NCBI GenBank assembly: GCA_020630525.1
Contig: JAHDBF010000019.1
Location: 1 to 33,590, forward strand
Direction of reading: 5' to 3'
DNA: 33,590 bases
Source: Saprospiraceae bacterium
GTDB taxonomy: Bacteria; Bacteroidota; Bacteroidia; Chitinophagales; Saprospiraceae
Shown: positions 17,644 to 25,132 of the stretch, in pieces
How positions within the stretch are numbered: position 1 is the first letter of the stretch
How the letters are laid out: every line of letters begins with the position of its first letter
Position numbers and translations under genes: made by a program
Notes under the pieces: generated by a model
What the model saw: the letters and a program-made list of their open reading frames with translations, nothing else
Told to the model about the DNA's origin: nothing
Databases searched by the model: none

Positions 17644-18471
17644 CTGTTTAGATTCTTTACATATTTGACCGCACTTATTTTCTTGAGTTGTAATTCTCCA
17701 AAAGAAAATACGCAAGATGATGTTCTAGTTACTATAGGAAATGACCGATTTTTTGGTGAAGATTTACTGGAGTATATCCCTAAAAATGCCAGTCCAGAAG
17801 ACAGTCTCAAAATTTCCAATAAGGTTATAGACGAATGGGTAAAAGAGACATTATTTAAGCAAGTAGCAAAAAAACAATCTTACGATCAAAAGATCAAAGA
17901 GATGGTTAAATCTTACGAAGCTTCATTATTGGTCTATAATTACGAAAGCAAGCTTATCCAAGAAAAACTAGACTCAACAATTACAGAATCGGATATCGAT
18001 CTGATTTACGCAGAAAATAAAGGTAATTTTTTGTTAAACAGCAAGGCATATTTAATATTTACTGCCATTGTCGGTTCAAAATACAATAAAGAATTTGAAA
18101 AATTGTGGGATAAAAATAAGTGGGAAAAAGTAGAAGCTTTTTGTGATTCGCTAAATCTTGAGGCACAAATCCTAGATTCTATTTGGGTCAAAAAAGATAA
18201 AAAATTCGACATTCCTGAAAAAATTCGCCAAAATACCAAGCTAGAACGCGGATTTAATCTTAAGAAAAAGATAAATGATGACTACTATTATCTACAAGTG
18301 ATGAAAATCAAAGAAATTGGGGACTTAGCTCCCAAAAATATTCTTGTAGAAGATTTAAAGAAGCTAATTTTACACCGACGAAAAAAAGATATCATCGAGA
18401 AAGAAAAAACTTTACTTTACAAAGATGCTATCTCCAAAAAATCTGTGGTACATTACTCTGATAAGTTTTAA
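17644..18471 (+). CDS. Lipoprotein related to SurA N-terminal chaperone region; likely CTG start
   Basis: A small (275-residue) exported protein between two parvulin genes. From CTG at 17644 it reads MFRFFTYLTALIFLSC, a normal lipoprotein signal with the lipidated cysteine at C16. The first conventional start, TTG at 17665, would leave only 8 residues before the cysteine and no basic n-region. A TAG stop lies directly before the CTG, so no longer frame exists. The mature part (VTIGNDRFFGEDLLEYI, then helical Lys-rich sequence) resembles the SurA N-terminal chaperone domain, but I see no parvulin core. The gap to surA is 3 bases. It probably works with its neighbours in outer-membrane protein assembly; this is inferred from context. 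Confidence 0.72.
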   Translation: MFRFFTYLTALIFLSCNSPKENTQDDVLVTIGNDRFFGEDLLEYIPKNASPEDSLKISNKVIDEWVKETLFKQVAKKQSYDQKIKEMVKSYEASLLVYNYESKLIQEKLDSTITESDIDLIYAENKGNFLLNSKAYLIFTAIVGSKYNKEFEKLWDKNKWEKVEAFCDSLNLEAQILDSIWVKKDKKFDIPEKIRQNTKLERGFNLKKKINDDYYYLQVMKIKEIGDLAPKNILVEDLKKLILHRRKKDIIEKEKTLLYKDAISKKSVVHYSDKF

Positions 18472-18474
18472 ACT

Positions 18475-19836
18475 ATGAAAAATTCACATATAAAATTATT
18501 ACCGATCTTAATGTTTCTGATCGCCAATACATGTCTGGCACAAGATCAGTTTTTAATTGATAAGGTTATTGGTAAAATAGGTGGAGAAACCATTTTACTT
18601 TCAGATGTAGAATCTCAATATGCATATGCAGCCGCACAATCCAATGTAGAAATGGGTGATGAAGAAATGAAATGCCAACTATTAGAATCCCTGATTGGCC
18701 AAAAACTCATCGTTCACCATGCAAAATTAGATAGTGTAATTGTTTCTGATGATGAAGTAGAATCCCAATTGGATTTTAGAATAAATAGTGTCCTTAGACA
18801 AATGAATGGAGATGAAACACTGTTTGAGGAGTATTATGGAATGACCACAGCTCAAATGCGAGAAAATCTAAGAGAAGATATGGTGCAGCAATTACTCGCT
18901 GAAAGAAAACAAGCAGAATTAATCAGAGAAGTCAATATTACACCTAAGGAAGTTGAAGAATTTTATAATTCTATCCCAAAAGATAGTATGCCGTTTCTGA
19001 GTGCTGAAGTGGAATTATCAGAAATAGTTATGGTGCCTCAAGTCAACGAAATTCAACGATTAGAAGCATTACAAGAAGCATTAAGGATAAGAAAAAGTAT
19101 CGTTGAAGATGGAGAATCTTTTGAAGATCTAGCAAAAAAATACTCTGATGATACTGGTTCTGGATCTAGAGGTGGTGATCTAGGATTTGCTTCAAGAGGA
19201 ACTTTTGTTCCAGCTTTTGAAGCCGTAGCATATAATTTGGAAAAAGGAGAAATCTCCGAACCTACGGAAAGTCAATTTGGTTTTCATATCATAGAAATGC
19301 TCGAGCGTAGAGGAAACAAATTACACCTCAGACACATTCTCATCAAACCAGAAATTACACAAGCTGATATTGATAAAGTCATCGTAGACTTGGATACCCT
19401 GAAAGCCAAAATCGAAAGAGAGGAAATTACCTTCAATAAAGCTGTAGAAAAATACTCATCTGAAGACGCACAGAGCTATAACAACGGTGGAAGATTACAA
19501 AATCCAAACACTGGAAAATCGCAATTCGAAACCGCAGAATTACCTCCAGAAGTTTACTTTGCTACAGAAGAAATAGAAGTCGGAGAACTGTCAAATCCGC
19601 TAGAATATACAAGTCCATCAGGAGAAACTCAATATAGAATCATCAAATTAAATTCTAGAACAAAGCCTCATCAAGCGAGTCTAGAAACTGACTATGCCAA
19701 GATCCAAAACTTTGCTAAAGAGAGCAAAAAAAACCTATACTTCATGGAGTGGGTTAACGAAAAAATATTGGAAACTTATATTAAAATAGATAGCGAATAT
19801 TTGGATTGCCCAAATCTGGAGGAAATGTTAAGGTAA
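18475..19836 (+). CDS. surA: SurA-type periplasmic chaperone / peptidyl-prolyl isomerase
   Basis: Periplasmic chaperone escorting unfolded outer-membrane proteins to the assembly machinery. The 453-residue length is close to E. coli SurA (428). It has a signal peptide ending NTCLAQ (about 1-22) and a SurA-N region (about 26-175, beginning IDKVIGKIGGETILLSDVE). Two parvulin domains follow at about 178-283 (LSEIVMVP ... GGDLGFASRG ... FGFHIIEMLERRG) and about 286-395 (LRHILIKPE ... NNGGRLQNP ... YRIIKLNSR). It is the last gene of the three-gene run; the stop codon merges into a 9-A tract and a strong hairpin. Confidence 0.9.
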   Translation: MKNSHIKLLPILMFLIANTCLAQDQFLIDKVIGKIGGETILLSDVESQYAYAAAQSNVEMGDEEMKCQLLESLIGQKLIVHHAKLDSVIVSDDEVESQLDFRINSVLRQMNGDETLFEEYYGMTTAQMRENLREDMVQQLLAERKQAELIREVNITPKEVEEFYNSIPKDSMPFLSAEVELSEIVMVPQVNEIQRLEALQEALRIRKSIVEDGESFEDLAKKYSDDTGSGSRGGDLGFASRGTFVPAFEAVAYNLEKGEISEPTESQFGFHIIEMLERRGNKLHLRHILIKPEITQADIDKVIVDLDTLKAKIEREEITFNKAVEKYSSEDAQSYNNGGRLQNPNTGKSQFETAELPPEVYFATEEIEVGELSNPLEYTSPSGETQYRIIKLNSRTKPHQASLETDYAKIQNFAKESKKNLYFMEWVNEKILETYIKIDSEYLDCPNLEEMLR

Positions 19837-19874
19837 AAAAAAAGACCGGTTCGAACCCCCCGATGAACCGGTCT
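19835..19874 (-). terminator. Intrinsic terminator oriented leftward
   Basis: A perfect 10-bp stem, AGACCGGTTC (19843-19852) with GAACCGGTCT (19865-19874), encloses a 12-base loop. On the minus strand the stem is followed by nine T's (complement of A's 19835-19843): a textbook terminator. On the plus strand GAAAGAAGAAC follows, so there is no U-tract for surA. No minus-strand gene lies immediately to the right. The GGTTCGAAC in the stem resembles a tRNA T-arm but no tRNA fold exists here. Confidence 0.8.
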
Positions 19875-20024
19875 GAAAGAAGAACTTAATCACTTAAGCA
19901 CTCTCCTTCTGTAATCTGAACAAATAACAACTTGCGAATACCTTGCCAATTTTTTCGAAATGGGTGATTTTTAACAAAAAAATGTGTTAGTAAAGGATTG
20001 GTTTATTCTTTCGCAATTGATAAA

Positions 20025-20050
20025 AGCAATCATCAATAGCAATCATCAAT
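20025..20050. repeat. Perfect 13-bp tandem direct repeat (x2)
   Basis: AGCAATCATCAAT occurs twice with no gap (20025-20037 and 20038-20050), abutting a 14-bp palindrome, all within 75 bases upstream of the lipoprotein ATG at 20100. The arrangement suggests a regulator-binding region, but no regulator can be named. Confidence 0.75.
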
Positions 20051-20063
20051 AACTGATCAGTTA
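20050..20063. promoter_or_regulatory. 14-bp perfect palindrome, possible operator
   Basis: TAACTGATCAGTTA is its own reverse complement and lies 36 bases before the ATG at 20100, where a promoter would be expected. The core CTGATCAGTTA recurs at 33487-33497, just upstream of the OmpA-like gene. Confidence 0.45.
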
Positions 20064-20099
20064 ATAAATTTTTATTTGTATTTTTAATAAAACTTACAA

Positions 20100-20894
20100 A
20101 TGAAAAATAAATTCACACATCTTACTTTATTTTTACTTTTGTCAATATTGATATTTAGTTGTAAAAAAGAAGAGATAAACTCAAGAATTAAACTACAAGG
20201 AATAGTTCTACACACCGTTACTAAAGAACCTATTTCGCAAATGGATCTCAAGGTTCGTATCGCAAATTATTCAAGCTTAACTCTTATTAATCTTATAGAA
20301 AATGAGGACAATCCAGCTTCAATTGAAAATCCTCAATTTATACCTCAAGAAAGTTTTGGTGAAACTTTAACTGATGATGATGGAAAATTTTCATTTGACT
20401 TACCATTAAATAATGAAGTTTTTTACAGGTATTCAATTGCAAGTAATTACTTGAATGCGGATAAACTCAATTTAAGTCTAAACTATCCAATAGAAGAATC
20501 AGAAATTAATAATAATCAGTATTGTAATACTAAGCAAGACACTATTATGGTTTACAGTCGAGCCACAGTGAGAACTAATTTATTGCCAATTCTTGATACC
20601 TTATTATTTTGGGTAGATATAAGAGGGGTAAGGACTGGTGCGATAGATCCTTCAGATATACTTCGAACAAATAAATATGATGGAATTACCCACTCGGGGC
20701 AATTTAATGGAGAGTTTATATTTGTTGACAACTTATATTATGGGAAATACACATCTGCAAATATATATTGGGGAACACATAAAGAATCATATAATGAAAA
20801 ATATGATGTCTATAATTACTATTACGATACTTTGGGATTTAAAGAAATTGAATTAATAGAATTTGATACAGTGGATGTAGAAATCACTATATAA
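20100..20894 (+). CDS. Predicted surface-exposed lipoprotein with carboxypeptidase-regulatory-like domain
   Basis: 264 residues with a lipoprotein signal peptide (MKNKFTHLTL then a Leu/Ile-rich core) and lipidated C21. The residues after it, CKKEE, match the lipoprotein export signal C-x-K-(D/E)2 described in Capnocytophaga, which sends lipoproteins to the outside of the outer membrane. Residues about 30-110 (IKLQGIVLHTVTKEPISQMDLKVRI, later TDDDGKFSFDLPL) look like a carboxypeptidase-regulatory-like beta-sandwich. The rest is Tyr-rich and unassigned. It is monocistronic, convergent with the cargo gene at 20933, with a repeat/palindrome cluster upstream. The specific function is unknown. Confidence 0.75.
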   Translation: MKNKFTHLTLFLLLSILIFSCKKEEINSRIKLQGIVLHTVTKEPISQMDLKVRIANYSSLTLINLIENEDNPASIENPQFIPQESFGETLTDDDGKFSFDLPLNNEVFYRYSIASNYLNADKLNLSLNYPIEESEINNNQYCNTKQDTIMVYSRATVRTNLLPILDTLLFWVDIRGVRTGAIDPSDILRTNKYDGITHSGQFNGEFIFVDNLYYGKYTSANIYWGTHKESYNEKYDVYNYYYDTLGFKEIELIEFDTVDVEITI

Positions 20895-20932
20895 ACTTAT
20901 TGGAAAATTTTAAAATGTTACATTGATATTAA

Positions 20933-22612
20933 CTAGTACTTATATACTTTACCTGAAAAATTTTCGCTATTGATATCAGAAACGAAACTCAGAAAATACA
21001 TGCCTTGGCCTACATTTGAAATTTCAAAATTCATTTGATTAGAAAAGTCTTGTTTTACAAGTTGATCTATCAATATTCCATTAATATCATAAATTCTTAA
21101 TACACCAGTTACATCTTTTGAGAAAACGAGATTGACTTCTGAGTTTGTTGGATTTGGATAAGCGAATAAATTATTGATGGCTAGAGCAATTGGAGGACAT
21201 GCTATGTAATCTTCATCCAAAACGAAAACTTGAGCTTTATCCCAATCCATTGCTGTAAAAAATAGTTTGTCATTATATATAAAAAAGTTGTTTGGTTGAC
21301 TTATTTGTTCTCCATTTGAAATAGTATCAATATATGTACCATCACATTTATACATTCCGAATGGAGGATTCCAATCAGAATAATACATAGAGTTATTATA
21401 TATTATTCGATTAGGTTCATGATATTCATTTAAATATAAAAGTCTTGCTGATGAAGATGCGTCAGCTAAGGTTATTTTTTCTTTAGTTTCTAAATTAAAT
21501 GAAATAATTTTATCATCATATGGATATATTAAATAGCCATTTAACAATTGAAATGAAAATGGTAAAGGAAAATCTTCTAAATTGAAATTTTCAATTAGCT
21601 CCAATTCTTTATTATAAATATAAATATCAACTATTTCATTACTAAACATTATTGTTTGCGAAATTACGATATGATTATCATCTTGAATTACATTATAAGA
21701 ATGTTGGCCGTCTTTAGGATCAATTAGCTTTGTTATTTCATTTGTTTTTAAATCAAAACTATAAACAGAATCTGTTTTAAAAATTATAAAATCTTCATTT
21801 TGAAAAAGTTTAACAATAGATTTTTTATCAAATGATTCGTATAGTACTTGTTTATTACCAGATTCAATATCTAATTTTATTAGTTGGTTTGTATTCTCTT
21901 CAAAATCATGAAATTCATTTGCAGTTACAAAAAGACCATTACCACTCTTTACAGGTCTACTAAGGATAACAAATTCATCAAATTTATATCTTTGATCATT
22001 TTGCTTTGATAGTGGATCGATGTAAAAAAATTCATTATAATTATTGAATAATAAATAATCTTTTTCTTTTTCTAAATGTCCAAATACAAATTGATCTCCT
22101 ATAGATAATTTCCTGATTTTTCCACTTACAAAGTCAACTTCATAATAAAAGTAACTGCCATCAACATTTGATTGTGTGAAAAACAGCCTATCTCCTATAC
22201 TAAATATCCAAGTTATTCTTGCATAAATAGAGTGTATATCATATACGACGTGCGAAGTATTTGAATTCTCAGAATATTTTATAATTTCACTAATCATATG
22301 TACAGAACCTTCTTCTTTAATTCTCCTTAAAAGATAATAATCTCCACCAACAGAGGTGAAATTAATTAGGTTTTTGTCAAAGTGATTTTTAAACGCAGGT
22401 TTAAACTTACAATCAGAATACTCCCAAAATTTTGGTATATCACTTGGTAATACATTTATATGACCTGTTCTACAGAATAGATTATTATTTGACTCAATAA
22501 GATCTAATGTAAACGGATATTCAAAATCGCTAATAAGGACTTGGCTTCTTAACTCCTCGTAAAGAAGAATAAAAACAAGAAGAGAAAAAAGAATTCTACA
22601 TAACTTGATCAC
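20933..22612 (-). CDS. Type IX secretion cargo protein with C-terminal sorting domain, propeller-like
   Basis: 559 residues. A signal peptide (MIKLCRILFSLLVFILL) is followed by about 430 residues of beta-rich repeats without catalytic motifs. Units such as DRLFFTQS, NDKLFFTAMDWDKA and FGMYKCDGTYIDT resemble the ELWxxDGT/beta-propeller repeats of other Bacteroidota secreted proteins, though degenerate. The last ~77 residues are a type A sorting domain: AYPNPTNSEVNLVFS, VLRIYDINGILID, and GQGMYFLSFVSD, ending in the basic KVYKY. It should therefore be exported by the SprA-dependent system and attached to the surface or released. It stands alone on the minus strand; ligand or role unknown. Confidence 0.82.
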   Translation of the reverse strand: MIKLCRILFSLLVFILLYEELRSQVLISDFEYPFTLDLIESNNNLFCRTGHINVLPSDIPKFWEYSDCKFKPAFKNHFDKNLINFTSVGGDYYLLRRIKEEGSVHMISEIIKYSENSNTSHVVYDIHSIYARITWIFSIGDRLFFTQSNVDGSYFYYEVDFVSGKIRKLSIGDQFVFGHLEKEKDYLLFNNYNEFFYIDPLSKQNDQRYKFDEFVILSRPVKSGNGLFVTANEFHDFEENTNQLIKLDIESGNKQVLYESFDKKSIVKLFQNEDFIIFKTDSVYSFDLKTNEITKLIDPKDGQHSYNVIQDDNHIVISQTIMFSNEIVDIYIYNKELELIENFNLEDFPLPFSFQLLNGYLIYPYDDKIISFNLETKEKITLADASSSARLLYLNEYHEPNRIIYNNSMYYSDWNPPFGMYKCDGTYIDTISNGEQISQPNNFFIYNDKLFFTAMDWDKAQVFVLDEDYIACPPIALAINNLFAYPNPTNSEVNLVFSKDVTGVLRIYDINGILIDQLVKQDFSNQMNFEISNVGQGMYFLSFVSDINSENFSGKVYKY

Positions 22613-22729
22613 TTGGTTAGTTATTGTTTATTAGTAAAATAAAACATTCAAATATAGAGCACACGTCCCCACTACCCTTTCATGTAAATGAATGATTAAT
22701 AAACCTGTAAAAGCTTGTTTAAGATGAAA

Positions 22730-23173
22730 CTACCAGCTCAAGTCATCATCAACGCTAGGCGCTTCTGAATCTGGCTTTGGTGCTTCTGAAGTAGTCAATT
22801 CTGCTGCAGGAGTTTCTGTTGCCGTATTCGTTTCACCACTTGCTTCTGCGGCTTCCTCTTCAGCTGCTTTCGCATCCCACTCTGCCTGTCTTCTTACGTA
22901 CATATCGTAATCAAAATCAGGCATTAAGTCTTCTTTTACGTGATTAATTGTTTCATTTAGGCTGTTTAGAAACCTATTGAAATCTTCTTTGTAAAGGAAA
23001 ATTTTGTGCCTTTCATATCCGTTATCATCAAACTTTCTTGTGCTCTCAGTAACGGTTATGTAATAGTCATCTCCTTTTGTTTTACGTACATCAAAGAAAT
23101 ACGTCCTTCTTTTTCCAGCTCTTACTTTAGTTGAAAAAATGTTTTCTCGTTGGTTGAAATCGTCGTGTGCCAC
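22730..23173 (-). CDS. PUR-alpha-like nucleic-acid-binding protein (DUF3276)
   Basis: 147 residues. Residues 7-90 form the single PUR repeat of the DUF3276 family (NIFSTKVRAGKRRTYFFDVR, then GDDYYITVTESTRKF and RHKIFLYKEDFNRF), a fold that binds single-stranded DNA/RNA; the related Borrelia BpuR is an RNA/DNA-binding regulator. The C-terminal third (about 95-147) is an acidic, Ala/Glu/Thr-rich tail predicted to be disordered, ending DDDLSW. The gene is separated from the upstream ABC exporter by 126 bases holding a hairpin and a palindrome, so it probably has its own promoter. Targets in Bacteroidota are not known to me. Confidence 0.85.
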   Translation of the reverse strand: MAHDDFNQRENIFSTKVRAGKRRTYFFDVRKTKGDDYYITVTESTRKFDDNGYERHKIFLYKEDFNRFLNSLNETINHVKEDLMPDFDYDMYVRRQAEWDAKAAEEEAAEASGETNTATETPAAELTTSEAPKPDSEAPSVDDDLSW

Positions 23174-23207
23174 TAGCCTCGTATTTAAAATTATGGGTAA
23201 AATACAG

Positions 23208-23221
23208 TTAAATGCATTTAA
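23208..23221. promoter_or_regulatory. 14-bp perfect palindrome upstream of the PUR-domain gene
   Basis: TTAAATGCATTTAA is self-complementary and lies 35 bases upstream of the ATG at 23173 (minus strand). It could be an operator, but AT-rich palindromes of this size can arise by chance here. Confidence 0.3.
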
Positions 23222-23232
23222 AAATACAATTT

Positions 23233-23262
23233 ATTGGTGTTAAAAAAATCCTTTACACCAAT
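23233..23262 (-). terminator. Possible terminator hairpin after the ABC exporter gene
   Basis: ATTGGTGT (23233-23240) pairs with ACACCAAT (23255-23262), extendable by three A-T pairs past a one-base bulge. It sits 38 bases beyond the ABC stop codon on the minus strand. No long U-tract follows directly (AAATTGTATTTTT), so efficiency is doubtful. Confidence 0.35.
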
Positions 23263-23299
23263 TTCTTATTTCTAATTTACGGAAACCTGTCGCGAAATA

Positions 23300-25054
23300 C
23301 TAGCTTTTTTGCATTTGTTGCTCGTACTGCTCTGCATAAAATCCCTCTTTTTCTATCAATTCTTCATGTGTCCCTGATTGGACAATTTTACCGTTTTCCA
23401 ATACAATTATTTTATCAAAAGACAATAAATTATAGAATCTATGGGTAACTACTATAGTGGTTTTATCTTTTAAACTCGTATTAAGATGATTCAAAATTTT
23501 ATTTTCAGTATTCGCATCTACAGCGGATAGACTATCATCCAAAATAACAATTTCTGGATTTTTTATCAATGCTCGAGCGATAGATAATCGTTGCTTTTGA
23601 CCTCCAGAAAGGGTTACTCCTCGCTCTCCTATTTTAGTTTGCATTTTTTCTGGCAATTGCATAATATCTTCATAAATGGAAGCTTTCTCTGCATAGAAAT
23701 CTACTTCATCATCAGCAGCACTTTCATTACCAAATTTTATGTTATTTACCACCGAATCAGAAAACAAAAAAGAATCCTGAGGCACATATCCTATCTGATT
23801 TCTTAAGTTTTCGAGATTTACCTCTTTGATGTTTTTACCATCTATAAGGATCTCTCCTTCATCGGCTTCGTATAACCTCAATATTAAATCCGCAATAGTC
23901 GTTTTTCCAGAAGCTGTTTTTCCTATAATGGCCATTTTTTCACCAGGCGCAAGAGAGAAACTGATTTTATCCAATGCTTTTATCCCAGTATCAGCATAAG
24001 TAAAACTTACCTCTTTGAATGTTATATTTCCTTTTAGCAATCGTTCATCTTTATTCGTATTTACGATCGTCGGCATTTCATATAGGAATTCATTGATCCT
24101 TTTTTGAGAAGCATCAGCAGCTTGCATCATACTAGCCATCCATCCTATTGCCGTAAATGGCCAGGTCAGATAATTGATATAAATGATAAACTCTGCCAGA
24201 TTTCCTGGGGTGATTTCATCATTCATAACCATAGTTCCTCCAACATAAATAGTAATCAATGTGCTGAGACTGATTAAAATAATCATCAACGGTTGGAAAA
24301 AAGCATTTACCCGAGCAAGAGAGATATTCTTCTCCTTATAATCTTCACATTCTTCAAGAAAAAATTGCTGAAACTGAGATTCCTTAGCATAAGATTTTAT
24401 CACCCTAATCCCTGCATACACTTCTTGAGAAGTAGAATTTAATTTTGCCAATTGCTTTTGGATAATTTCACTACGCTTGTTGATAATCGAACTCACATAG
24501 TATATTGAAACAGACAAAAACGGCAATGGTAGTAAAGTATAAAAACTCAATGTCGGATTTACCTGGAACATCGCGTAAATCACCAGAAAGAAAATAGAAA
24601 AAAGATTCGCACCATAAAGGATAACAGGTCCAATGTACATCCGCACTTTGGATACATCTTCTGATATCCTTACCATTAAATCTCCTGTCTTATTTTTCTT
24701 AAAAAATGCAGTATCCAATGACTCGTATTTGGCAAATATCTCTTTCCTTAGATCATATTCTATAAGCCTAGACATCACGATAATCGTCTGTCTAGTATAA
24801 TACATAAAAAATCCCCTCAACAATGCAAAACCGATAACCATCCCGGCAAACACTATAATCTTAGCATTCAAGGTCGCTTTTTCGATATTCTCCGTACCAG
24901 CTTTTAAAATCTCGAATATATAATCTAGCGAATCTCTGATTGTCTGAGGAATCAATACCATAAAATAGTTGGACGCAAATACAAACATGAGACCCAAGAT
25001 TAGGTGCCATTTATATTTGACGAGATACTTATTTAGGTATAATAGATTTTTCAG
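23300..25054 (-). CDS. ABC exporter, fused permease and ATPase (MdlA/MdlB-like); likely CTG start
   Basis: 584 residues from the proposed start: six-helix exporter membrane domain (about 15-320) fused to an ATPase (about 340-584). ATPase motifs are Walker A GKTASGKTT (378-386), Q-loop VPQDSF, signature LSGGQKQR (482-489), Walker B VILDDSLSAVD and the THRF switch histidine. The catalytic glutamate after Walker B is aspartate (D507), as in the degenerate site of heterodimeric exporters. From CTG at 25054 the protein begins MKNLLYLNKYLVKYKWHLI, a normal family N-terminus. The TTG at 24997 would start inside the first membrane helix, and the frame closes at 25067-25069. No partner half is adjacent; the substrate is unknown. 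Confidence 0.85.
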   Translation of the reverse strand: MKNLLYLNKYLVKYKWHLILGLMFVFASNYFMVLIPQTIRDSLDYIFEILKAGTENIEKATLNAKIIVFAGMVIGFALLRGFFMYYTRQTIIVMSRLIEYDLRKEIFAKYESLDTAFFKKNKTGDLMVRISEDVSKVRMYIGPVILYGANLFSIFFLVIYAMFQVNPTLSFYTLLPLPFLSVSIYYVSSIINKRSEIIQKQLAKLNSTSQEVYAGIRVIKSYAKESQFQQFFLEECEDYKEKNISLARVNAFFQPLMIILISLSTLITIYVGGTMVMNDEITPGNLAEFIIYINYLTWPFTAIGWMASMMQAADASQKRINEFLYEMPTIVNTNKDERLLKGNITFKEVSFTYADTGIKALDKISFSLAPGEKMAIIGKTASGKTTIADLILRLYEADEGEILIDGKNIKEVNLENLRNQIGYVPQDSFLFSDSVVNNIKFGNESAADDEVDFYAEKASIYEDIMQLPEKMQTKIGERGVTLSGGQKQRLSIARALIKNPEIVILDDSLSAVDANTENKILNHLNTSLKDKTTIVVTHRFYNLLSFDKIIVLENGKIVQSGTHEELIEKEGFYAEQYEQQMQKS

Positions 25055-25132
25055 AAAATTGTCAATTTACTATGCTGATTCTACAATTTGTAGCAACTGA
25101 TATATAGTATAACAATTGAAATCAGAATTGTT

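Noticed and set aside
19849-19862. GGTTCGAACCCCCC looks like a tRNA T-arm
   Set aside because: No acceptor, D or anticodon arms can be formed around it; the bases are explained by the 10-bp terminator stem and its loop.
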